Positions 57,136 to 64,000 of a DNA stretch of 64,000 nucleotides are shown here, in pieces. A program made the translations under genes and the position numbers. How positions within the stretch are numbered: position 1 is the stretch's first letter; every line of letters begins with the position of its first letter. Source of the stretch: Chryseobacterium arthrosphaerae (GTDB lineage Bacteria; Bacteroidota; Bacteroidia; Flavobacteriales; Weeksellaceae); the NCBI RefSeq assembly GCF_001684965.1, contig NZ_MAYG01000001.1, positions 2,108,001 through 2,172,000 of the forward strand. The letters are read 5' to 3'. The notes under the pieces were generated by a model. That model saw only the letters and a list, made by a program, of their open reading frames with translations, searched no databases and was not told the origin of the DNA.

Positions 57136-57142
57136 ACCCATC

Positions 57143-57188
57143 TGTACAGAAAAATTTATTGCAGATTGTACAGAAAAACTTATTTTTG
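57143..57188 (+). promoter_or_regulatory. Upstream promoter with a direct repeat
   Basis: TTG (57159-57161), 19-bp spacer, TATTTTTG (57181-57188): full consensus. A direct repeat TGTACAGAAAAAnTTATT at 57143-57160 and 57167-57184 (one difference, 24-bp period) covers the promoter and could bind a regulator. Confidence 0.55.
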
Positions 57189-57257
57189 TGACGCCTTGAT
57201 AAAGAGAAAAAAATAAAGCAATATTGATGAGCTTTTCATTATATTTAATATATATAA

Positions 57258-57291
57258 TTGCTTTATAATTCTCAATAAAAAAATATTTTTG
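57258..57291 (+). promoter_or_regulatory. Promoter that decides the start of the TPR-AraC gene
   Basis: TTG (57258-57260), 23-bp spacer, TATTTTTG (57284-57291). Transcription would start near 57297, after the ATG at 57294, so for this promoter the real start is ATG 57357/57360, which also begins a signal-type sequence. Confidence 0.55.
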
Positions 57292-57356
57292 AAATGGCTC
57301 ACAAAATGCTCCATTGGTGGATGAATAAAAATAAAAATGGGAACACGGGCACCAGT

Positions 57357-59000
57357 ATGATGAAATCTTTATTTTTTATATTCTCAATATTGATTTCCTG
57401 CTCATATTATTCCCAGACTTCCGAAGCAAAAAATGCAGAAGAGCTCATTACAAAGCAGTATAACAGCTTCAATCTAAAAGGGACAGATCCTGACATCAGT
57501 GAAGTAAAAAAACTGATAAAACAGTCAGAACAGCTAAATTTTACAGAAGGTACCCTTCGCGGATTGATTATGCTCCAACGTCTTGCCATCAGAAAAGGCG
57601 ATTATAAGCTTGCTGATAATTATACTGAACAGGCTGAAAAAATTGCCAATGCCAGAGGCTACGGTTATAAGTTAACTGCCGTTTATTTCAATAAAGCCAA
57701 TGCTTATCTGAAGCTGAAGATGTACAAAGAGGCAAAAGCAATGGTTGATAAAGCAATAGCCATTTCACAAACCAATCCGGATAAGATAGACAGACAGCTC
57801 TGGGCTTCTCAGAAATATTCTTTTCTTGCAGGAGTATCGGCAGAATTTAATAAGCATGATTCCATCGTATATTATACAAGGAAGAGCCTGGCTACTGTAG
57901 AAGCCATTCCCACCGGAAATATGACGGAGCACCAGAAGATTATCTATTATCATTTTCTGATTTTTCAGACAATGAACATGGGAATTTCCTGTACTGAAAG
58001 CTTAAAACCTCCAAGACCGGATCTGGCAGAAGCCTACTTTAAAAAAGCATTGAGCTATTCTGCGACACACCCTCAATATTTTAAAAGAGCAGGCATGGAA
58101 GTATACGAATCTGTAAGCAATTTTTATTTCGAACAGAAAGATTACGCCAAAGCTGTTGAATACTCAAAAAAAGTTCTTGAGCTTGAAAAGTCAAACCGAA
58201 AAGTAGAAGAGAGATTACTGGCCCTCGGCCGTCTCAAAGATGCTTACGGTATTCTGAAAAATGACGAGGAAGAACGCAAATACCTGAAATTATATACCGC
58301 ACTCAAAGACAGTACAGACAGTGTAGAACGAAAAGCCATCGTAAATGATGCCCGAAACCAGATCAGTAAATCTAAAAAAGAAACCAGCGCAGAATATCAA
58401 AAAGATCGTAAAAATATTTTCCTGATTTCTGCCGGAGTCATCATGGTGATCATAGCGGGAGCATGGCAATACAGCCTTAGCGGCAAACGCAAATACCGCA
58501 AAAAATACGACCAGCTGATCAGTAAACTGAATAGTGAAAACGCTGTACAGGAATCGGAGACTGAAAAAAAGGAAACAGCCTACAATTATGCCATCTATTC
58601 CGAGACAGAACAGAAACTCCTGAGGAAGCTGCAAACCTTTGAAGCATCAGACAAGTTCCTCAAACCGGAAATTTCACTGAATCTTCTTGCCAGCCAGTTT
58701 AAGACCAATGTAACCTACCTGTCTAAAATTATCAACAAGAGCAAAAACCAGAACTTTAATAATTATATCAATAGCCTAAGGATCCATTACATCACAAATA
58801 AGCTGTATAATGAAAAAAAGTACAGAGAATATAAGATCAGCTATCTGGCTGAAGAGTGCGGCTATGCTTCTACACAGGTTTTTGTGATTGCTTTTAAAAA
58901 TGAACATGGAGTAACGCCCTCATATTTCATTAAACATTTAAAAAATGACAGTGATATTCCTGAACGGACCGGTTCTGAAGTTGCAGACCAGGCAATTTAA
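57357..59000 (+). CDS. TPR-containing membrane AraC-type regulator
   Basis: 547 aa from ATG 57357 (MMKSLFFIFSILISC); the longer 57294 reading adds 21 polar residues before the signal. Tetratricopeptide-like repeats about 60-330 (ADNYTEQAEKIANARG, KAVEYSKKVLELEKSN). A membrane helix is near 360 (IFLISAGVIMVIIAGAWQYS), followed by a cytosolic coiled segment and a C-terminal AraC HTH domain (LNLLASQFKTNVTYLSKIINKSK, KISYLAEECGYASTQVFVIAFKNEHGVTPSYF). The layout is typical of Bacteroidota membrane regulators with a periplasmic TPR sensor. It probably controls the neighbouring surface-protein genes. Confidence 0.85.
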   Translation: MMKSLFFIFSILISCSYYSQTSEAKNAEELITKQYNSFNLKGTDPDISEVKKLIKQSEQLNFTEGTLRGLIMLQRLAIRKGDYKLADNYTEQAEKIANARGYGYKLTAVYFNKANAYLKLKMYKEAKAMVDKAIAISQTNPDKIDRQLWASQKYSFLAGVSAEFNKHDSIVYYTRKSLATVEAIPTGNMTEHQKIIYYHFLIFQTMNMGISCTESLKPPRPDLAEAYFKKALSYSATHPQYFKRAGMEVYESVSNFYFEQKDYAKAVEYSKKVLELEKSNRKVEERLLALGRLKDAYGILKNDEEERKYLKLYTALKDSTDSVERKAIVNDARNQISKSKKETSAEYQKDRKNIFLISAGVIMVIIAGAWQYSLSGKRKYRKKYDQLISKLNSENAVQESETEKKETAYNYAIYSETEQKLLRKLQTFEASDKFLKPEISLNLLASQFKTNVTYLSKIINKSKNQNFNNYINSLRIHYITNKLYNEKKYREYKISYLAEECGYASTQVFVIAFKNEHGVTPSYFIKHLKNDSDIPERTGSEVADQAI

Positions 59001-59094
59001 AATTCAGCCAATGGCATAACACCGTTTATCATACACGCAGAGACACCGTTCTGGTAGTGTATAACAACCTATGCTATTTTATTTCAGGATGAAT

Positions 59095-61221
59095 TTAGGC
59101 AAGTGACACCTGGAAATCGTCAGTCAGGGACAAAACCCCTTCAGTGATGCTTTCCGGATGGGTGCTGAATCCTTTCAGTTTTGAAGTTTTTCCTTTTACA
59201 ACAAGATCCATCAGCTGTTTATCAGAAAGTTTCTTTCCGAAGATCTCAAAGGTAATTTTAAAGCCGCAATTTTTGAAATCGGAACAGCCCACTGCTGTTT
59301 TTCCTTTGATCAGGTTGTGCTCCTTACATTTCGGGCACTTTGTTTCTTCCCAGGACTGAAGTTCTTTCTTCTGGGCGGGTTCTCTTTTTTTCTTTTCTTT
59401 CACCACTTCTTTTTCTTCCTCCTGAAGTGTGATGACTTTCCCTTTTCCGTCAACGACCTTTTTGGTAAGTTCAGTCACCATCTGGATCAGTTCTTCTTTG
59501 AAAAGGTTGGCTTCATACTCCCCTTTTTCAATCTTACGGAGTTTTGATTCCCATTCACCGGTAAGTTCCGGACTTTTCAGAAGCTCGTCTTCGATGGTAT
59601 CGATCAGCTGAATTCCGGTTTGGGTAGCGATGAGGTTTTTTCTTTTCTTCTCAATATATTTTCTCTTGAAAAGGGTTTCGATAATATTTGCACGGGTAGA
59701 CGGTCTTCCGATCCCGTTATTCTTCAGCAATTCCCTTAATTCTTCATCCTCTACCTGTTTTCCGGCAGTTTCCATCGCTCTAAGTAAGGTTGCTTCGGTA
59801 TAAGGCTTGGGAGGAGTTGTTTTACCCTGGTGAATCATCGGATCATGTGGTCCTGTTTCACCTACAACAAACTCAGGAATGGTCTGTTCTTCCTCTTTTT
59901 CTTTTTCCTTATCAGCGGTTTCTTCTTTCGGTTCTTTTGAATAGACGGCTCTCCATCCCGGCTCAAGAACCTGTCTTCCGCTGGTTTTAAAAGGAATCGT
60001 CCCTACCTTTCCTTCCACCAAAGTATTGGAAATTTTACATTCCGGATAGAATACCGCAATAAAGCGTTTGGCAATCAGGTCATAGATCAGTTTTTCTTCC
60101 CTGCTCAGGTTTTGAGAAGGCGGAATTTCCGTGGGAATGATCGCATGGTGATCGGTCACTTTGGTATCATCAAAAACCGCTTTCGATTTTGGAATCGGTG
60201 CTTCCAGCAATGGGGCGATCAGATCCTGATAAGGATACATTTTTTTAAGAATACCCTCTATTTTCGGATATAAACTGTCGGATAGATAAGTTGTGTCAAC
60301 ACGCGGATAGGTTACATGTTTCTTTTCGTAAAGACTCTGTACATAGTTCAGCGTATTTTCTGCTGAATAGCCGTATTTTTTATTGGCTTCCACCTGAAGT
60401 CCGGTAAGATCAAAAAGTCGTGGATTTTTTTCTTTTCCTTCTTTAATTTCGAAAGAAACGATCTCAAATGGATTCACCTTAAGATATTCCAGCCCTTTTT
60501 CTGCACGTTCCAGGGTCTTTAAGCGGTCGATTGCTGCATTGAAAATAACGTCCCGGTATTTGGTTTTCAGTTCCCAGTATTCTTCTGTGGTAAAAGCATC
60601 AATTTCTTTCTGACGCTGAACCAGCATTGCCAATGTTGGGGTCTGTACCCTTCCTATAGACAGAACAGCTTTATTTCCTCCGAATTTTTTGGTAAAAAGT
60701 CTGGTTGCATTGATTCCCAGTAACCAGTCTCCGATTGCTCTTGCATTTCCTGCCAGATAAAGATTTTTGTAATCTTCTGCCGGTTTCAGACTTGCAAACC
60801 CTTCTTTGATGGCTTCTTCCGTCAATGAAGAGATCCATAAACGCTGAATAGGTTTATTGCATTTTGCTTTCTGCAATACCCAACGCTGGATCAATTCTCC
60901 CTCCTGCCCGGCATCCCCGCAGTTAATGACCTCATCACATTCTTCCACTAATTTTTCAATCACTTTAAACTGGGTTTCAACACCTTTATTCGGGATCAGT
61001 TTTATTCCAAAACTGCTGGGAATAATCGGTAGCAAAAACAGGTTCCAGGATTTGTACTGTGGACCATAGTCGTGAGGTTCCTTCAATGTGCAAAGGTGCC
61101 CGAACGTCCATGTCACGCAATAGCCGTTTCCTTCCATATAGCCCTGTTTAGGCGTGGTAGCACCTAACACTTTGGCGATATCTCTGGCAACACTCGGTTT
61201 TTCGGCAATACATAATTTCAT
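59095..61221 (-). CDS. topB: DNA topoisomerase III (type IA)
   Basis: 708 aa from ATG 61221 (MKLCIAEKPS); the 40 residues upstream in frame are not family-like. Toprim IAEKPS (5-10) and GDAGQEGEL (102-110). Active-site Tyr Y305 in VTYPRVDTTYL. RVQTPTLAMLV (191-201), GIGRPSTRANIIETLFKRKYI. The C-terminal Zn-type motif CPKCKEHNL...CSDFKNC ends in a short tail. It relaxes negative supercoils and decatenates. Monocistronic; a type I topoisomerase A could look similar, but the layout fits TopB. Confidence 0.92.
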   Translation of the reverse strand: MKLCIAEKPSVARDIAKVLGATTPKQGYMEGNGYCVTWTFGHLCTLKEPHDYGPQYKSWNLFLLPIIPSSFGIKLIPNKGVETQFKVIEKLVEECDEVINCGDAGQEGELIQRWVLQKAKCNKPIQRLWISSLTEEAIKEGFASLKPAEDYKNLYLAGNARAIGDWLLGINATRLFTKKFGGNKAVLSIGRVQTPTLAMLVQRQKEIDAFTTEEYWELKTKYRDVIFNAAIDRLKTLERAEKGLEYLKVNPFEIVSFEIKEGKEKNPRLFDLTGLQVEANKKYGYSAENTLNYVQSLYEKKHVTYPRVDTTYLSDSLYPKIEGILKKMYPYQDLIAPLLEAPIPKSKAVFDDTKVTDHHAIIPTEIPPSQNLSREEKLIYDLIAKRFIAVFYPECKISNTLVEGKVGTIPFKTSGRQVLEPGWRAVYSKEPKEETADKEKEKEEEQTIPEFVVGETGPHDPMIHQGKTTPPKPYTEATLLRAMETAGKQVEDEELRELLKNNGIGRPSTRANIIETLFKRKYIEKKRKNLIATQTGIQLIDTIEDELLKSPELTGEWESKLRKIEKGEYEANLFKEELIQMVTELTKKVVDGKGKVITLQEEEKEVVKEKKKREPAQKKELQSWEETKCPKCKEHNLIKGKTAVGCSDFKNCGFKITFEIFGKKLSDKQLMDLVVKGKTSKLKGFSTHPESITEGVLSLTDDFQVSLA

Positions 61222-61514
61222 GAACTCAGGGTTTATTGAAGGATTGCAAAAATCGGGATTTTTTTTGACTTTAGCTAATTTAGATCCGGAGTCTCTGACT
61301 GTCAAAGCTTTTGAAGTTCTTCCGAACCGGAAAGGTTTCAAAAAACAAAAAGACCAGCAGCTAAACTTTTCTATATTTTTTATTCGTGTGCTGTTGATAT
61401 TCTCTACAATAAGCCAGTTTCCTTCTCATTTTTTCTGTATTAATAAAATTTAAAGTAAAAATAAACAACTGTAATACAGTATATTAAATACAAGTTATTA
61501 AAAAAAACAACAAA

Positions 61515-61535
61515 AGTCTATATTTTTACTAGACT
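61515..61535. promoter_or_regulatory. Inverted repeat, operator candidate
   Basis: AGTCTA (61515-61520) and TAGACT (61530-61535), 9-bp spacer, lying over the expected -33 region of the promoter at 61553. Confidence 0.4.
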
Positions 61536-61552
61536 AATAAAAATTTATGTTT

Positions 61553-61560
61553 TATATTTG
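61553..61560 (+). promoter_or_regulatory. -7 box of the leader peptide/EamA/metN transcript
   Basis: TATATTTG, exact TAnnTTTG match, 26 bp before the leader ATG 61587. No TTG at -33, where the inverted repeat lies. Confidence 0.5.
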
Positions 61561-61586
61561 CAACAGAATTTAGGAAAACAGAAAAA

Positions 61587-61685
61587 ATGAAACCAAATTT
61601 TAAGAATAATACAATAGATAAACATATCATCAAAACAATGATGATGTACAATTGTATGCCTGTACATAAAGAATCCCGTGGTTGA
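61587..61685 (+). CDS. Met-rich leader peptide of an attenuator
   Basis: 32 codons from ATG 61587 to TGA 61683-61685. The peptide starts MKPNFKNNTIDKH and has three Met codons in a row (61638-61646) plus another at 61656-61658, in the context MMMYNCMPV. It ends 28 bp before an intrinsic terminator and 88 bp before the EamA gene. Four closely spaced Met codons upstream of a methionine transporter unit fit ribosome stalling on low charged tRNA-Met. No translation evidence. Confidence 0.55.
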   Translation: MKPNFKNNTIDKHIIKTMMMYNCMPVHKESRG

Positions 61686-61713
61686 CCTTACTTTTATATG
61701 ACATATTTTTAAA

Positions 61714-61739
61714 GGCCTTACCACGTGTAAGGTCTTTTT
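61714..61739 (+). terminator. Attenuator terminator upstream of the EamA gene
   Basis: GGCCTTAC (61714-61721) pairs with GTAAGGTC (61727-61734), one G-U pair, CACGT loop, then five T. Two competing partners lie upstream: GACCTTAC (61684-61691), exactly complementary to the second arm, and CGTGGT (61677-61682), complementary to ACCACG (61720-61725). Both overlap or touch the leader stop codon. Confidence 0.65.
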
Positions 61740-61773
61740 CATTTCAACAATTAACACATTAAAAAATTACAAA

Positions 61774-62772
61774 ATGAGCAATTCTAAAAACAGATGGTTG
61801 GTTCCGTTGGCGTTTACCAACATTTATGTGATATGGGGAATTACGTTTTTAGCTATTTCATTTGGCTTGAAAGGGTTTCCGCCATTCATACTTTCGGGGT
61901 TAAGATTCCTGGTGGCAGGAATTCTGATGATAGGGTATCTTCTTTCAAAAGGAGAAAAAGCAAACGCTCTGATCAACTGGAAAAAAAATGCGATCACCGG
62001 AATTCTGATCCTTACCGGAGGAACGGGGCTTGTGGCATGGGGAGAACAGTATGTGACAGCTTCTGAAGCAGCTATTTCGATTGCTACCGGACCGTTCTGG
62101 TTTATTGCTATCGACAGAAAAAACTGGAAATATTATTTTTCAGATAAATTTATTCCGATCGGGCTGGTCATTGGATTTGTAGGCCTTATTTTATTTTTAA
62201 AAGGAAGCGTAGGGACACATGCAGCTCATGCAGCCGTTGACGGAAATCTCCGGATCACTGCATTTGTGGTTTTGGGATTAAGCTCTGTGGCATGGGTGCT
62301 TGGCTCCCTGTATTCTAAAAAAAATCCGGCTTCCCAATCTACTTTCATGAATATTGCCCAACAGCTTATTGTAGCAGGATCAGCCTCTTTCCTGATCGCT
62401 TTTTTCAGAAAAGAATGGGTGGGTTTCTCAGTTTCATCAGTTCCTTTATCTGCATGGTTGGGCGTTCTGTTTTTAATATTCTTTGGATCGATAGTCGCTT
62501 ATTTGTCGTACATTTGGCTCTTGTCTGTGAAACCAGCCGCCCTGGTGAGCACCCATACCTACATCAACCCTATTGTAACGGTTATTGCAGGCTGGATTGT
62601 TGCCAATCAGAGCATCAACGGAGGTCAGCTTTACGGTTTAGTGATCATATTGCTGGGAGTACTTCTGACGAATGTCACCAAGTATTTCAGACTTTCAAAA
62701 AGGTCAAAGGTCAGATTAAGAAGAGTAAGAAGATTTTTTAACAGAACAGGCAAGCGATATCAGCCTATTTAA
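61774..62772 (+). CDS. EamA/RhaT-type drug/metabolite transporter
   Basis: 332 aa with ten hydrophobic helices in two EamA repeats (FTNIYVIWGITFLAISFGLKGFPPFILSG and LSSVAWVLGSLYSKKNPA). The C-terminus is a basic tail (LSKRSKVRLRRVRRFFNRTGKR). Family members export amino acids or metabolites. It is 88 bp after the leader peptide and 19 bp before metN, so it is probably one transcript. Whether it moves methionine-related compounds is inferred from position only. Confidence 0.85.
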   Translation: MSNSKNRWLVPLAFTNIYVIWGITFLAISFGLKGFPPFILSGLRFLVAGILMIGYLLSKGEKANALINWKKNAITGILILTGGTGLVAWGEQYVTASEAAISIATGPFWFIAIDRKNWKYYFSDKFIPIGLVIGFVGLILFLKGSVGTHAAHAAVDGNLRITAFVVLGLSSVAWVLGSLYSKKNPASQSTFMNIAQQLIVAGSASFLIAFFRKEWVGFSVSSVPLSAWLGVLFLIFFGSIVAYLSYIWLLSVKPAALVSTHTYINPIVTVIAGWIVANQSINGGQLYGLVIILLGVLLTNVTKYFRLSKRSKVRLRRVRRFFNRTGKRYQPI

Positions 62773-62791
62773 AAAGTATTACAACATCAGA

Positions 62792-63820
62792 ATGATAGAA
62801 ATCAGAAACATATCAAAAACGTTTCACCAGAAAAATCAATCCTTTAAGGCATTGGATAAGGTGAGTCTCAATATAGAAAAAGGAGATATTGTAGGGATCA
62901 TAGGATTCTCCGGTGCAGGAAAAAGTACCCTGATCCGTACGGTCAATTTACTGGAAAGACCGGATGAGGGACAGATCATCATCAATGGTAAAGATTTTAC
63001 GAAATTAAACTCCAGACAACTGGCTGAAGAACGTAAAAAAATAGGAATGATCTTCCAGCATTTCAATCTTCTTTCTTCGAGAACTGTTTTTGATAATGTA
63101 GCTCTTCCTCTGGAACTGGACCATACCGGCAAGGAGCAGATCAACAGAAAGGTCAATGAACTTCTGAAAATCGTAGGACTGGAAGAAAAAGCCAACGACT
63201 ATCCCAGAAGTCTTTCGGGAGGACAGAAACAAAGGGTTGCCATTGCAAGAGCCCTGGCCAATGATCCTCACCTTCTGCTATGTGATGAAGCTACCAGTGC
63301 CCTTGATCCGGCTACAACGCAATCCATTTTACAACTTTTAAGGGATATCAATCAAAGACTGGGAATTACCATTCTTCTGATCACCCACGAAATGGAAGTC
63401 ATCAAAACAGTCTGCAACCACGTAGCTGTTATCGACAAAGGAAAATTATTAACAAAAGGAACTTTAAGCGAAATTATTTCGGATAAAGAACACCCGGTGA
63501 TCCGGCAATTTATAAATTCAGACATCATGACCCTGCCACAGGAACTCAATAACAGACTGCAGAAAGAACCGAAGGAAGGTTTATTTCCGCTGGTCGAAAT
63601 AGAACTCAATGAAAACATCAGCGTTGAACAGATTCTGTCAACCTTATACAATCAATATAAAATCCCTTACAAACTTTTAAAGGCGGATGTAGAATATTTC
63701 GGGAATTCCAATTTCGGAAAACTGCTGTTGCAGCTTCAGGGAGAAGCGGAAGAAAACCAACAGGCGATCTATTATTTAAACCAGAACAAAATTCAAAATA
63801 CAGTAAAAGGATATGCTTAG
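62792..63820 (+). CDS. metN: Methionine ABC transporter ATP-binding protein
   Basis: 342 aa. ABC core: Walker A GFSGAGKSTLIRT (about 37-49), Q-loop IFQHFNLLSSRTVFDNV, signature LSGGQKQRVAIARALANDPHLLLCDEATSALDP. The C-terminal part (about 255-342) is the NIL domain that binds methionine and shuts the transporter. This pairing is specific for MetN. Its stop overlaps the next start by 8 bp. It energises uptake of D/L-methionine with MetI and MetQ. Confidence 0.93.
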   Translation: MIEIRNISKTFHQKNQSFKALDKVSLNIEKGDIVGIIGFSGAGKSTLIRTVNLLERPDEGQIIINGKDFTKLNSRQLAEERKKIGMIFQHFNLLSSRTVFDNVALPLELDHTGKEQINRKVNELLKIVGLEEKANDYPRSLSGGQKQRVAIARALANDPHLLLCDEATSALDPATTQSILQLLRDINQRLGITILLITHEMEVIKTVCNHVAVIDKGKLLTKGTLSEIISDKEHPVIRQFINSDIMTLPQELNNRLQKEPKEGLFPLVEIELNENISVEQILSTLYNQYKIPYKLLKADVEYFGNSNFGKLLLQLQGEAEENQQAIYYLNQNKIQNTVKGYA

Positions 63821-64000
63821 CGATACGGTAATTGCCCTTTTGGCAAAAGGAACCTGGGAAACCATTTATATGACATTTCTTTCCGGATTTTTTGGATTTG
63901 TCTTAGGACTTCCGGTTGGGATTATGCTGTTTTTAACAAGAAAAGGACAACTGCTTGAAAATGCCCTTTATCACAGGATTATATCTATTGTGGTGAATAT
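63813..64000 (+). CDS. metI: Methionine ABC transporter permease, N-terminal part
   Basis: Starts at ATG 63813, 8 bp inside metN, and runs off the window after 62 codons. The visible part has MLSDTVIALLAKGTWETIYM then a hydrophobic helix (TFLSGFFGFVLGLPVGIMLF), as in MetI/D-Met permeases. Partner of metN; the binding protein metQ should follow outside the window. Confidence 0.9.
   Translation, partial: MLSDTVIALLAKGTWETIYMTFLSGFFGFVLGLPVGIMLFLTRKGQLLENALYHRIISIVVN

Larger units (their letters stand above)
61222..61586. other. Divergent intergenic region topB / metN unit
   Basis: 365 bp without a protein gene. It holds an inverted repeat AGTCTA-N9-TAGACT (61515-61535) and a -7 match at 61553-61560. 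The topB side (61222-61341) is open in frame but not conserved-looking. Nothing else was seen. Confidence 0.55.

Noticed and set aside
59032..59060. Terminator between the TPR-AraC and topB genes
   Set aside because: ATACAC/GTGTAT and CAGA/TCTG arms can pair but there is no T-run and the stem is interrupted.
61587..61773. SAM riboswitch upstream of the EamA/metN unit
   Set aside because: No SAM-I or SAM-II core motifs were seen; the Met-rich leader frame and terminator explain the region better.

Overview
The window looks like a low-GC Flavobacteriia chromosome segment, most likely Chryseobacterium or a close Weeksellaceae relative. The evidence is candidate promoters with a TAnnTTTG -7 box and a TTG about 19-23 bp upstream, a SusC/TonB-type barrel, a type IX secretion (T9SS) C-terminal domain, a gldA-like gene, a fused E1 alpha/beta 2-oxoacid dehydrogenase, a GH109 glycosidase of the Elizabethkingia type, and many short exported proteins ending their signal peptides in FSQ, FAQ or NAQ. 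No rRNA, tRNA, CRISPR array, insertion sequence or prophage was recognised.

Layout. 1-9 kb: end of a LytS/LytTR two-component pair, a gldA-like ABC ATPase, small exported proteins, a patatin, lpdA and a GH29 alpha-L-fucosidase. 9-14.2 kb: a leftward operon led by a GbsR/MarR regulator with small membrane proteins, a DCC-thiol/membrane protein, a fatty acid desaturase, an SRPBCC protein, a DUF2071 protein and a TIGR01777 epimerase; a perfect 23-bp repeat containing TTTCAA-N6-TTGAAA lies on both sides of the regulator gene. 14.3-26.5 kb: a leftward locus with an ECF sigma factor, a membrane anti-sigma-like protein fused to a TonB-plug-like module, a VWA domain and a T9SS tail, a plugless SusC-like barrel, a thioester alpha-2-macroglobulin with its own plug-like module, and a VWA lipoprotein. 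This is the strongest candidate for an undescribed system. 26.6-34.7 kb: exported C1 cysteine peptidase, a divergent Old Yellow Enzyme/HxlR pair with an array of GTAAC repeats between them, a methyltransferase and the E1 fusion.

34.9-50.9 kb: polyprenyl synthase, sterol-desaturase-family protein, rlmN, queA, an AIM24 protein, an M61 peptidase, an overlapping three-gene unit (GH109 - nucleotidyltransferase - sugar kinase-like) that reads as N-acetylhexosamine release and salvage, a family-6 uracil-DNA-glycosylase-superfamily enzyme, an S9 peptidase, and intergenic palindromic repeats. 51-59 kb: small surface/exported proteins (three tandem paralogues, a TSP3-repeat protein, a tail-fibre-like protein), two HTH proteins and a TPR-AraC membrane regulator. 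59-64 kb: topB, then a rightward EamA - metN - metI unit preceded by a Met-rich 32-residue leader peptide and an intrinsic terminator, which looks like a ribosome-mediated attenuator.

All coordinates were read by eye from the sequence. Family assignments rest on motifs and remembered family features, with no database search. Promoters and operators are pattern matches.
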